Shown piece after piece: positions 56,061 to 64,000 of a DNA stretch of 64,000 nucleotides. The translations under genes and the position numbers were made by a program. Location: contig NZ_VITA01000015.1 in the NCBI RefSeq assembly GCF_007827695.1, positions 90,517 to 154,516 of the forward strand, written 5' to 3'. Below the pieces are notes generated by a model. It made no database searches. It saw only the letters and a program-made list of their open reading frames with translations, and was not told the origin of the DNA. The DNA is from Sinorhizobium medicae (GTDB lineage: Bacteria; Pseudomonadota; Alphaproteobacteria; Rhizobiales; Rhizobiaceae). Position 1 is the first letter of the stretch. Every line of letters starts with the position of its first letter.

Positions 56061-57008
56061 ATGTCCTATCTCGATAATGTGCGTGTGTTCGTGCGCGTCG
56101 TGGAGCTCGGAACGCTGTCGGCAGCGGGCCGTGATCAACGTGTTACGCCGGCGGTTGCCAGCAACAGAATCAAAGAGTTGGAGCGGCATATGGGGGTGCG
56201 CCTGTTCAACCGCACCACCCGAAAACTGACGCCGACCGAGCACGGACGAGTCTTCTACGAAGGCGCGGTGAAGATCCTCGAAGCGGTCAACGAGGCGGAA
56301 AGCGCCATTGCCGATCTTTCAAGAAATCCGAAGGGAGCGCTGAAGATCACCGCTCCGCTCGGTATCGGCCGCCGCCTGATCGCGCCCGGAATCCCGGAGT
56401 TCCATGACCGCTATCCGGATATCGAAGTCAGGCTGCGCCTCTCCGATCATAATGTCGACATTCTCGCCGAAGGCGTCGACATCGCCTTCAAGCTCGGCAT
56501 ACTCGAGGATTCCAACCTGCGCATGCGCGGCATCATGAACTGCGACCGCGTGCTCTGTGGCTCGCCGCGCTACTTCGAAAGGCGCGGCACGCCCTCGTCG
56601 CCGGACGACCTCCTCAGCCAAAGCCACGACTGTCTTCTGCTGCGCTATCCCGGGTCGAAGGAATATTACTGGACCTTGCAGACGCCGGATGGCGTCCGCA
56701 AGTTCGAAGTCGCCGGGCCCTATGATTCGGATGACGGAGACGTGCTTACCCAATGGGCGCTCGACGGCCGCGGCATCGTCAACAAGCCGCTATTCGAGGT
56801 GAAGCACTATATCGACGAGGGCCTGCTCGTGCCGATACTCGAGGAGACGCCGCCGCTCGGCGCGCAGCTTGCGGCGATCTATCCGCACAAACGCTTCCAG
56901 GATCCGAAAGTCCGTCTGATGATCGACTTCATGGCCGAGCGCTGTCAGCGGCTGATAGGCAAGATGCTCGCTGAGCCTGCTGAAGTACCGGAGCGTTCCA
57001 GCGCTTGA
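56061..57008 (+). CDS. LysR family regulator, likely of purine catabolism
   Basis: This 315-residue LysR-type regulator has a helix-turn-helix region starting FVRVVELGTLSAAGRDQRVT and continuing PAVASNRIKELERHMGVRLF, followed by NRTTRKLTPTE. The effector domain shows LKITAPLGIGRRLIAPGIP and DVDIAFKL-like text (GVDIAFKLGIL). It is divergent from puuD with 149 bases between, the classic LysR arrangement, so control of puuD-guaD is probable. The ligand may be urate or a related purine; that is inferred from location only. Confidence 0.88.
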   Translation: MSYLDNVRVFVRVVELGTLSAAGRDQRVTPAVASNRIKELERHMGVRLFNRTTRKLTPTEHGRVFYEGAVKILEAVNEAESAIADLSRNPKGALKITAPLGIGRRLIAPGIPEFHDRYPDIEVRLRLSDHNVDILAEGVDIAFKLGILEDSNLRMRGIMNCDRVLCGSPRYFERRGTPSSPDDLLSQSHDCLLLRYPGSKEYYWTLQTPDGVRKFEVAGPYDSDDGDVLTQWALDGRGIVNKPLFEVKHYIDEGLLVPILEETPPLGAQLAAIYPHKRFQDPKVRLMIDFMAERCQRLIGKMLAEPAEVPERSSA

Positions 57009-57015
57009 GCGCAGC

Positions 57016-57057
57016 GCCGCCAACGAACAAGCACGACCTTGCCCGTCGTTCGGCGGC
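57016..57057. terminator. Hairpin between convergent LysR and xdhC genes
   Basis: GCCGCC plus AACGA (57016-57026) pairs with TCGTT, a bulged C, and GGCGGC (57046-57057), giving an 11-bp stem. No T-run follows. It could serve both convergent transcripts. Confidence 0.35.
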
Positions 57058-57092
57058 TCTCGATCGCCGATGCGTGTCATCTGCCGATCGGC

Positions 57093-57950
57093 CTAAGCCT
57101 TGACCGATCTCTGGCTCTTCGGAGAGGGCGCGCGAGGCTGCAAATGGCGGTTCAGCGCCGCAGTCACTACCTCGGCCGCGGCAAGCGCCGCGATCACTTC
57201 CGGCCGCTTGTCCTTCACCGCCGTACCGCCGATCGGGCAAACGAGCCTCTCGAAAAGCTCGGGACGATTGACCTCTCGCGATAGCCAGTTCTTGAACGTC
57301 GCGCGTTTCGTCTTCGATCCGATCATGCCGACATAACTGGCGTCTTCGCGCCCGAGCGCCTCAGTCGTGATCAGAAAGTCGAGTGCGTGATCGTGGGTAA
57401 GGACGACGAAGGCGCTGCCCGGTGGCGCGTCGCGCACCACAGCCTCGGGCATTGCGGTCAGGCAGGTCTCGACGTCAGGCACGTCGGCGGCCGAGAGCTC
57501 ATGCTCGCGGGTGTCTACGAGCACGGTCCTGAGCGGCACATGCGAAAGCGCCCGGGCGAGCGCGTTGCCGACGTGACCGGCGCCGAAGATGTAGACATGC
57601 GGTCGGCGCGCGATCTCATTGTCGCTGGATTCGATGATTGCAGCTCGCATGACCGCATCCAACCTTTTGAAGGAAAGCGTAACGCGACCGCCGCAGCACT
57701 GGCCGATCTCGGGGCCGAGGGGGATCGCCAGTCGAAGGTCCCCGTTCGCCCCATGAAGGAGCTTGCGCGCGTGGTCGATCGCCATGAATTCCAACTGTCC
57801 ACCGCCAATCGTGGCGAAGGTGCGATCCTCTGAGACGAGCATCCAGGCATCCGTATCGCGCGGCGTCGAGCCTGCGGCGCTCGCCACCTGGACAAGCACG
57901 CAGGCCGGTTCACGGCTCAGGAAATCGCGGATGTCCTTTCTACCCGTCAT
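57093..57950 (-). CDS. xdhC: Xanthine dehydrogenase accessory protein XdhC
   Basis: This 285-residue protein inserts sulfurated molybdenum cofactor into xanthine dehydrogenase. The N-terminal XdhC domain has VQVASAAGSTPRDTDAWML near residue 20, and a C-terminal Rossmann domain has YIFGAGHVGNALARAL near residue 118 and VLTHDHALDFLITTEAL. Its position downstream of xdhB on the same strand, 35 bases after, is the usual arrangement. The C-terminus (from about residue 240) reads RPEVIAALAAAEVVTAALN, normal for the family. Confidence 0.92.
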   Translation of the reverse strand: MTGRKDIRDFLSREPACVLVQVASAAGSTPRDTDAWMLVSEDRTFATIGGGQLEFMAIDHARKLLHGANGDLRLAIPLGPEIGQCCGGRVTLSFKRLDAVMRAAIIESSDNEIARRPHVYIFGAGHVGNALARALSHVPLRTVLVDTREHELSAADVPDVETCLTAMPEAVVRDAPPGSAFVVLTHDHALDFLITTEALGREDASYVGMIGSKTKRATFKNWLSREVNRPELFERLVCPIGGTAVKDKRPEVIAALAAAEVVTAALNRHLQPRAPSPKSQRSVKA

Positions 57951-57985
57951 TTCAGTCGTCCACTATTTGCCCTGCGCGATTGTCC

Positions 57986-60319
57986 CTAACCGGCCCGGGC
58001 GGCGCGCAGGCGCTCGACAGCCATCAGCACGCGCTCCGGTGTTGCGGGTGCATCGATGCGCGGCGGAATACGATAGTCCGCAACGCTTGCCGCCGCCATG
58101 GATATCGCCTCCAGAACCGAAATGCCTAGCATGAAGGGAGGTTCCCCGACCGCCTTCGAGCGCCGGATCGTCTCCTCCCGGTTCACCGACCAATCGGCCA
58201 GATGCACGTTGAAGACGCGCGGGCGATCGGACGCGAGCGGGATCTTGTAGGTGGATGGCGCGTGCGTCCGCAGCCGGCCCTTGGCATCCCACCAGAGTTC
58301 CTCGGTCGTCAGCCAGCCCATGCCCTGGACGAAGGCACCTTCGACCTGGCCGAGGTCGAGAGCAGGGTTCAGCGACTTGCCGACGTCGTGAATGATGTCC
58401 GTTCGTTCGACCTGGTATTCGCCGGTCAGCGTGTCGACGCTGACCTCGGAGCATGAGGCGCCGTAGGCGAAGTAGTAGAAAGGCCGGCCCCGCCCTTCGG
58501 CGCGGCTCCAATGGATCTTCGGAGTCTTGTAGAAGCCGGCCGCCGAGAGCTGCACGCGCGCGGCATAAGCTGCCTTGATAAGATCCGCAAAGGGGATGCG
58601 CTCGGCCCCTATTCGAACCGTGTTTGGCTCGAAAGCGACATCGGCCTGGCTCACGCCGTAGCGTTCGGCCGCGAAGCGCACGAGCCGCTCCTTGATCTGC
58701 TGGCAGGCGTTTGCGGCGGCCATGCCGTTCAGGTCCGAACCGGACGACGCAGCCGTTGCAGAGGTGTTCGGCACCTTGCCGGTCGAGGTCGCCGTCACCT
58801 TGATATGGTCGAGATCAACCTGGAACTCGTCCGCTACGACCTGGGCGACCTTGGTATAGAGCCCCTGCCCCATTTCGGTGCCGCCATGGTTCAGCTGGAT
58901 GGACCCGTCCGTATAGACGTGGATCAGGGCGCCTGCCTGATTGTACTCGGTCTTGGTGAAGGAGATGCCGAATTTGACCGGCGTCAGCGCGATGCCGCGC
59001 TTGATGACATGGTTCTCGCGGTTGAAGGCGATGATCGCCTTCCGCCGTGCGGCGTAATCAGACGAGGTTTCGAGTTCCTCGATGATCCGCCCGATGATGT
59101 TGTCTTCGACCGTCTGGTGATACGGCGTCAGGTTGCGCCCTTCGCCGCCATAGAAATTGAGCTTGCGGATTTCGAGCGGGTCCTTGCCGAGCGCATAGGC
59201 TACGTCTTCGATCATCCGCTCTCCGCCGACCATGCCCTGCGGTCCGCCGAAACCGCGAAACGCTGTATTCGACACGGTGTTGGTCTTGAGCGGGCGCGAG
59301 CGCAGCCGGACATTCGGGTAGAAATAGCAATTATCGGCGTGAAAGAGCGCACGATCCGTCACTGGTCCGGAAAGGTCGGCCGAGAAGCCGCAGCGTGCGG
59401 CGAAAACCGCCTCCACCGCCTCGATTCGGCCATCATCGTCGAAGCCGATCTTGTAGTCGACGTGAAAGTCGTGGCGCTTGCCGGTCGCCGCCATGTCGTC
59501 GTCGCGGTCGGGCCGCACCTTGACCGCACGGCGGTACTTCCTTGCCGCCACTGCCGCAACCGCCGCGAAAAGATTTGCCTGCGTCTCCTTGCCGCCGAAG
59601 CCGCCGCCCATACGGCGGACATTGACGGTCACCGCATTTGAGGGCACGCCAAGAACATGGGCGACCATGAGCTGCGTCTCGCTCGGATGCTGGGTCGAGG
59701 AGAAGACGGTCACTTCGTCATCCTCACCGGGAATGGCGAAGGAGATTTGGCCCTCGAGGTAGAAGTGGTCCTGACCGCCTATGCGCATTTCGCCCGAAAC
59801 GATGTTCTTCGCTCTGGCAAAGCCGGCATCGATGTCGCCACGCTCGAGCTTCAGGGGATCGATCACCAGCGGATAGTTCGCAGCCGCCGCTTCGAGAACA
59901 TCCGTCACATGCGGCAGATCGCGATAGTCGATCTTCACCTTGGCGGCAGCGCGCCGGGCGGCCTCGCGCGACGTGGCGATGACCGCGAAGATCGGCTGAC
60001 CGTGGAACTCGACCTTGCCGGTCGCAAAAACCGGATCGTCGTGTTTGTGCGCCGGGCTGATATCGTTTTCGCCGGGTATGTCCTGAGCCGTGAGCACACC
60101 CACGACACCGGGACTGTCATGCACCGCCTCGAAATCCACGGACAGGATTTCGGCATGAGCGCGCTGCGAGAGCCCGAGATAGCCGTGAAGCGTACCCGCG
60201 GGCTCCGGAATGTCATCGATATATTCTGCGGTTCCGGAAACATGCTTGTGACCGGATTCGTGGCGTTCCTTGTCGTGGACGGCGCCGCGGACGCGGACGA
60301 CGGGCTGCATCACATTCAT
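57986..60319 (-). CDS. xdhB: Xanthine dehydrogenase molybdenum subunit XdhB
   Basis: This 777-residue large subunit binds the molybdopterin cofactor and hydroxylates hypoxanthine and xanthine to urate. It shows HVSGTAEYIDDIPEPAGTLH near residue 26, RRMGGGFGGKETQANLF near residue 235, TAFRGFGGPQGMVGGERM near residue 345 and a C-terminal segment KAVGEPPFMLGISVLEAI with the likely catalytic Glu. I chose the ATG at 60319, which is 14 bases after xdhA; the frame stays open upstream inside xdhA but shows no XdhB similarity there. Confidence 0.95.
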   Translation of the reverse strand: MNVMQPVVRVRGAVHDKERHESGHKHVSGTAEYIDDIPEPAGTLHGYLGLSQRAHAEILSVDFEAVHDSPGVVGVLTAQDIPGENDISPAHKHDDPVFATGKVEFHGQPIFAVIATSREAARRAAAKVKIDYRDLPHVTDVLEAAAANYPLVIDPLKLERGDIDAGFARAKNIVSGEMRIGGQDHFYLEGQISFAIPGEDDEVTVFSSTQHPSETQLMVAHVLGVPSNAVTVNVRRMGGGFGGKETQANLFAAVAAVAARKYRRAVKVRPDRDDDMAATGKRHDFHVDYKIGFDDDGRIEAVEAVFAARCGFSADLSGPVTDRALFHADNCYFYPNVRLRSRPLKTNTVSNTAFRGFGGPQGMVGGERMIEDVAYALGKDPLEIRKLNFYGGEGRNLTPYHQTVEDNIIGRIIEELETSSDYAARRKAIIAFNRENHVIKRGIALTPVKFGISFTKTEYNQAGALIHVYTDGSIQLNHGGTEMGQGLYTKVAQVVADEFQVDLDHIKVTATSTGKVPNTSATAASSGSDLNGMAAANACQQIKERLVRFAAERYGVSQADVAFEPNTVRIGAERIPFADLIKAAYAARVQLSAAGFYKTPKIHWSRAEGRGRPFYYFAYGASCSEVSVDTLTGEYQVERTDIIHDVGKSLNPALDLGQVEGAFVQGMGWLTTEELWWDAKGRLRTHAPSTYKIPLASDRPRVFNVHLADWSVNREETIRRSKAVGEPPFMLGISVLEAISMAAASVADYRIPPRIDAPATPERVLMAVERLRAARAG

Positions 60320-60332
60320 GGGTCCACCCTCT

Positions 60333-61814
60333 CTACATAGCCACCGCGACCGTGCGGTCGATCCGGACATGGCGCGTCTCCTGCGTTTCCAGATGGAAGC
60401 GCCGGAGGAGATTCCTGGCAACGAGCATCCGATATTCAGAAGAGGCACGCCAGTCGGTGAGCGGCGCGAAATCGCGCTCGAAGGCGGCGAAGCCAGCTTC
60501 GACGGCAGCGTCGTTCCATTGCGCGCCCTTGAGAGCGGCTTCCACATTCCGGGCGCGCTTCGGCGTGCCCGCCATGCCGCCAAAGGCGATAGCCACATCG
60601 GCAACCCTGCCGTCTCCGTCGAGCTTCACGCGGAAGGCGCCGCAGACTGCGGAAATGTCTTCATCGAATCGCTTCGAGATCTTGTAGACGGCGAAGCGGT
60701 GCGTCTCGTCCAGAAAGGGAATCCGGACAGACTCGACGAATTCGCCGGATTCGCGATCCTGTTTGCCGTATTCGAGGAAAAAGGCTTCGAGCGGCAGCGT
60801 ACGGCGGTTTGTTCCCTTGCGCAGGGTGACCGAAGCGCCCAATGCGATCAGCGCAGGCGGCGTGTCGCCGATCGGAGAACCGTTAGCGATGTTGCCGCCG
60901 ACTGTGCCCATATTGCGTACCTGTTCGCCGCCGATACGGTCCCAGAGTTCGCGCAGTTGCGGGAAGTGCCTGACGATGGCCGGGTAGGCCTCCGTGTAGC
61001 TTACGCCGGCAGCAAGGGTGATCCCATCCACCCCGACCGAGATCCGCCGCAACTCTTCCAGATGCGAGAGGTGCACGACCGGCGCGATGTTGCGCATGAA
61101 CTTGGTAACCCAGAGCCCGACATCGGTCGAACCGGCGACGATCGTCGCCTTGGGGTTGGCCTGGAGAACCGCAGCGAAATCGTCCAGCGAGGCCGGCAGC
61201 ACGACGCGCTCGTCTTCGCCCCCGATCTCCACTCGGCGACCGTCTTGAAGGGCCTTCAGTTGTCGCGTGATTTGCTCGCGTTCCACAATCAGCGGGTCCT
61301 TGCCGAGCTCGCCCACCGATGCGATCGCTTCGGCCGCCCGAATGATCGCCGCATAGCCGGTACAACGACAGAGATTGCCCTGCAACGCCTTCTCAATCTG
61401 CTGAATGCTCGGCTTCGCGTTGGCCATCCAGAGACCGTAGAGGGACATCACGAAACCGGGTGTGCAGAAACCGCATTGCGAGGCGTGCGTGTCGACCATC
61501 GCCTGCTGTACCGGATGCAACGGCCCGTTCGGCTGGGCAAGCGCTTCAACCGTCACCACATGACAGCCGTCAAGCGATGCGACGAAGCGGATGCACGCAT
61601 TCACCGATTCGTATCGGAGCTTGCCGTCGAGGAGGCGGCCGACAAGTACGGTGCAGGCACCGCAATCGCCTTCCGCGCAGCCTTCTTTCGTGCCGCGCAG
61701 ATTGCGGTCGATACGCAGGAAGTCCAGCAGCGTCTGCACCGGCGAGACGTCGGCAAGCTCGACGGACCGGTCATTCAAAAGGAAACGGATCGTATTTCGG
61801 AATTCGATCGTCAT
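60333..61814 (-). CDS. xdhA: Xanthine dehydrogenase iron-sulfur/FAD subunit XdhA
   Basis: This 493-residue small subunit carries two [2Fe-2S] clusters (EGCAEGDCGACTVLVGRL near residue 46, and CGFCTPGFVMSLYGL with NLCRCTGYAAII near residues 115-155). An FAD-binding domain follows, with ATIVAGSTDVGLW near residue 215 and GTVGGNIANGSPIGD. It passes electrons from the molybdenum subunit to NAD+. I chose the ATG at 61814 (MTIEFRNTIRF). It lies five bases after uraH and 14 before xdhB, so the operon is uraH-xdhA-xdhB-xdhC. Confidence 0.95.
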   Translation of the reverse strand: MTIEFRNTIRFLLNDRSVELADVSPVQTLLDFLRIDRNLRGTKEGCAEGDCGACTVLVGRLLDGKLRYESVNACIRFVASLDGCHVVTVEALAQPNGPLHPVQQAMVDTHASQCGFCTPGFVMSLYGLWMANAKPSIQQIEKALQGNLCRCTGYAAIIRAAEAIASVGELGKDPLIVEREQITRQLKALQDGRRVEIGGEDERVVLPASLDDFAAVLQANPKATIVAGSTDVGLWVTKFMRNIAPVVHLSHLEELRRISVGVDGITLAAGVSYTEAYPAIVRHFPQLRELWDRIGGEQVRNMGTVGGNIANGSPIGDTPPALIALGASVTLRKGTNRRTLPLEAFFLEYGKQDRESGEFVESVRIPFLDETHRFAVYKISKRFDEDISAVCGAFRVKLDGDGRVADVAIAFGGMAGTPKRARNVEAALKGAQWNDAAVEAGFAAFERDFAPLTDWRASSEYRMLVARNLLRRFHLETQETRHVRIDRTVAVAM

Positions 61815-61819
61815 TGCCG

Positions 61820-62191
61820 TCAGCTCCCGCGATAGGTGGAATAGCCGTAAGGCGAAAGCAGAAGCGGCACGTGATAATGCGCAGCCCGGTCGGCGATGCC
61901 GAAGCGGATCGGGATGACATCGAGAAACGGGTTCACCTCGCGCTCCGCCCCGGGGCCGAGATATTCGCCGGCGTGAAAGCGCAGTTCGTAAGTTCCGGTT
62001 TCCATCGTGGAGCCGTTGAGAAGCGGCGCATCGCATCGCCCGTCGTCATTGGTTCGTGTCGACGAGAGAAGCTCTGTCCGTTCACCTTCAATCCGGTAGA
62101 GATCGATGCGCAGATTGCTTGCCGGTTTGCCGCTCGACGTGTCCAGCACGTGGGTCGTCAAGCGGCCGGACGTTCCGTCTTGAACTTGCAT
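61820..62191 (-). CDS. uraH: 5-hydroxyisourate hydrolase UraH
   Basis: This 123-residue transthyretin-like enzyme hydrolyses 5-hydroxyisourate, the product of PuuD, to OHCU. The N-terminal [17 protein letters not shown] holds the first active-site His; a middle Arg is in the [11 protein letters not shown] region, and the C-terminal [17 protein letters not shown] ends in the hallmark YRGS tetrapeptide. The ATG at 62191 follows GGAGGAGCG. It is first in the minus-strand operon uraH-xdhABC and divergent from the fused allantoinase gene. Confidence 0.94.
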   Translation of the reverse strand: MQVQDGTSGRLTTHVLDTSSGKPASNLRIDLYRIEGERTELLSSTRTNDDGRCDAPLLNGSTMETGTYELRFHAGEYLGPGAEREVNPFLDVIPIRFGIADRAAHYHVPLLLSPYGYSTYRGS

Positions 62192-62358
62192 TCTATCGCT
62201 CCTCCGAAAGTCAGCTTCGAGGTTAGAGTATCCGAAGCGCGAGGACCTTTGTGTAGCGGGCTCAACCTTCGAGACTTTCAAATTTTTCGGGGGGAATGGG
62301 AGATCGGAATTCTCGCTACCAATTGGGCGACAAGACAATCTCTGGAGGAGCTGCTGTT

Positions 62359-63774
62359 ATGAGATATCCCCGCGATCTCCTGGGCCATGGTCCGAACCCG
62401 CATATTGCCTGGCCCGATGGCGCCCGGATCGCCGTGCAATTCGTGATCAATTACGAGGAGGGCGGAGAGAATTGCGTGCTTCACGGCGACGCCGCCTCGG
62501 AGGCCTTTCTCTCGGAAATCATCGGCGCTCAGGCCTGGCCTGCCCAGCGCCATTGGAACATGGAATCGATCTACGAATATGGTGCGCGCGCCGGCTTCTG
62601 GCGGCTGCACCGCCTTTTCACCGAGAGACAAATAGCGGCCACCGTCTATGGCGTCGCCACTGCCCTCAAGCGCTCGCCCGCACAGGTGGCGGCCATGCAG
62701 GAAGCCGGCTGGGAGATCGCCTCCCACGGCCTCAAATGGATCGAGCACAAGGATTTCGACGCCGAGCGCGAGCGCGCCGAGATCGCCGAGGCGATCCGCC
62801 TCCACACGATCGTAACCGGAAAGCGGCCGACCGGCTGGTACACGGGGCGCTGCTCCGTGAACACGCTCGACCTCGTGACCGAGGCCGGCGGCTTCGACTA
62901 CGTCTCTGATTCCTACGCCGACGACCTGCCCTACTGGCATGAGCATGCCGGCCGGCATCAGCTCGTCATTCCATACACCCTCGATGCCAACGACATGCGC
63001 TTTGCGACCCCGCAAGGCTTCAACAGCGGCGATCAGTTCTTCAGCTATCTGAAGGACAGCTTCGACGTTCTCTATGCCGAGGGTACCGCCGGCGCACCGA
63101 AGATGATGAGCATCGGCCTCCATTGCCGTCTAGCCGGCCGACCCGGCCGCGCGGCCGCACTGGCGCGCTTCCTCGATTACGTAAAGGGCCACGAGAAAGT
63201 CTGGGTCGCACGCCGCATCGACATTGCCCGCTACTGGGCAGAGGCCTATCCGTTCCGGCCGAACGAAAACCGACCGTCGCGGCTCTCGAAGGATGACTTC
63301 ATTTCTCGATTCGGTGGAGTTTTCGAGCACTCGGACTGGATCGCCAGACGCGCCTTTGCCGATGAACTCGCACCGGCTAACGATACGGCATCGGGACTGC
63401 ATGCGGCCCTTTGTGCGGTCTTCCGTGAAGCGAGCGAAGAGGAACGGCTGGCGGTCCTGAACGCCCACCCGGATCTTGCCGGCAAGCTCGCCCAGGCGAA
63501 GCGGCTGACAGAGACCTCGACTTCGGAGCAGGCCTCCGCGGGGCTCGACGCGCTGACCGACGAGGAGCGCGAGCGTTTCACTGCGCTCAACGATGCCTAT
63601 GTCGAGAAATTCGGCTTTCCTTTCATCATGGCCGTCAAGGGGCGCAGCAAGGACGAGATCCTCGCGGCCTTCGAGACCCGCATCGGCAATGAGGGAAAAG
63701 CCGAATTCAATACGGCATGCCTCCAGGTAGAACGGATCGCGTTGTTGCGGCTCCGCGAAATGCTGCCGGAGTGA
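62359..63774 (+). CDS. puuE: Fusion of allantoinase PuuE and OHCU decarboxylase UraD
   Basis: This 471-residue protein joins two enzymes. Residues 1-300 are a polysaccharide-deacetylase-like PuuE allantoinase, with MRYPRDLLGHGPNPHIAWPD, GWEIASHGLKWIEH and TGWYTGRCSVNTLDL. Residues 310-471 are a UraD OHCU decarboxylase, with SRLSKDDFISRFGGVFEHSD and the hallmark NAHPDLAGKLAQAKRL. UraD turns OHCU into S-allantoin and PuuE then opens it to allantoate, so consecutive steps are physically linked. The ATG at 62359 follows GGAGGAGCTG. It is divergent from uraH-xdhABC. Confidence 0.95.
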   Translation: MRYPRDLLGHGPNPHIAWPDGARIAVQFVINYEEGGENCVLHGDAASEAFLSEIIGAQAWPAQRHWNMESIYEYGARAGFWRLHRLFTERQIAATVYGVATALKRSPAQVAAMQEAGWEIASHGLKWIEHKDFDAERERAEIAEAIRLHTIVTGKRPTGWYTGRCSVNTLDLVTEAGGFDYVSDSYADDLPYWHEHAGRHQLVIPYTLDANDMRFATPQGFNSGDQFFSYLKDSFDVLYAEGTAGAPKMMSIGLHCRLAGRPGRAAALARFLDYVKGHEKVWVARRIDIARYWAEAYPFRPNENRPSRLSKDDFISRFGGVFEHSDWIARRAFADELAPANDTASGLHAALCAVFREASEEERLAVLNAHPDLAGKLAQAKRLTETSTSEQASAGLDALTDEERERFTALNDAYVEKFGFPFIMAVKGRSKDEILAAFETRIGNEGKAEFNTACLQVERIALLRLREMLPE

Positions 63775-63804
63775 TGCGAAACAATACCGGGGCGCAATAA
63801 GTCG

Positions 63805-63850
63805 GAGCGGGATGCGGGCGAAAAACCGCGCATTTTTCCTGATCCCGCTC
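63805..63850. repeat. Small palindromic rhizobial-type intergenic repeat, copy 2
   Basis: GAGCGGGAT (63805-63813) pairs with ATCCCGCTC (63842-63850); the inner text GCGGGCGAAAAACCGC matches the copy at 4256-4301. It follows the fused puuE-uraD gene. Confidence 0.6.
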
Positions 63851-64000
63851 TATGGGCTGTTGAGAATCGGGATGCCCGCCGCGACTTGCTTGATTTCCTC
63901 ATTCATGTGTTCGTCACAGGAATCCTGTGTGTCGAAACTGTGCTTATATGGGTGCGGGCGGAAGGCCGTCGGAATCCTGGTCTTTAAAGACCGTGTGCTG

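Noticed and set aside
60270..61835. Long plus-strand open frame across xdhA
   Set aside because: The opposite strand encodes a full XdhA with all cluster cysteines; the plus frame has no family resemblance.

Overview
The window is dense, GC-rich alphaproteobacterial DNA that reads like an accessory replicon (chromid or megaplasmid) of Sinorhizobium/Ensifer. I infer this from the phoCDET-type phosphate/phosphonate transporter next to a hut operon, many solute ABC transporters and sugar-type regulators, a ROSE-like leader before an Hsp20 gene, and small hairpin repeats of rhizobial type. No rRNA, tRNA, CRISPR array, insertion sequence or phage gene was seen. Genus and replicon are inferences, because no search could be run.

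Region by region. (1) 1-9.6 kb: a LysR regulator, a D-arginine-dehydrogenase-like flavoenzyme, then phnC-phnD-phnE-phnE behind three 11-bp PhoB-type repeats, and a second phosphonate operon (DUF1045 protein-phnM-phnN). The C-P lyase core phnGHIJKL is not in the window. (2) 9.6-16.8 kb: a divergent ArsR regulator and MFS transporter, then the tightly overlapping histidine operon hutI-hutH-hutG-hutU with a HutC-type operator over its promoter, but no hutC or hutF. (3) 16.8-25.7 kb: an uncharacterised divergent cluster. One arm is ridA-rpiR-SDR-cytosolic GH20 hexosaminidase-M81 (MlrC-like) peptidase, then an MFS transporter. The other arm is an NTF2-like protein and a second M81 protein. This is the best candidate for an undescribed system. 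(4) 25.7-32.2 kb: a VOC protein, then a carbohydrate ABC importer operon with a Gfo/Idh/MocA dehydrogenase, ending in a GNAT gene broken by an in-frame stop. (5) 32.3-36.1 kb: a YehZYXW-type osmoprotectant importer. (6) 36.4-44.1 kb: a pyridine nucleotide-disulfide oxidoreductase, DDAH-like, OsmC and RbsD/FucU genes, and a DeoR-deoC-double-ALDH operon for deoxyribose breakdown. (7) 44.3-53.1 kb: an alpha-2-macroglobulin-like protein with pbpC, a DUF982 gene, and an Hsp20 gene with a candidate RNA thermometer. (8) 53.3-63.8 kb: purine catabolism: guaD-puuD, a LysR regulator, uraH-xdhA-xdhB-xdhC, and a fused puuE-uraD gene.

The common theme is scavenging of nitrogen, phosphorus and carbon: phosphate and phosphonates, histidine, purines, deoxyribose, amino sugars or peptides, and osmolytes. 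Purine breakdown runs in principle from guanine or xanthine through urate, 5-hydroxyisourate and OHCU to allantoate within one 10-kb block. In the deoxyribose operon, DeoC would release acetaldehyde that the neighbouring ALDH could oxidise. Inverted repeats TGAAA-N4/5-TTTCA occur both in the RpiR cluster and before the sugar ABC operon, which suggests a shared regulator.
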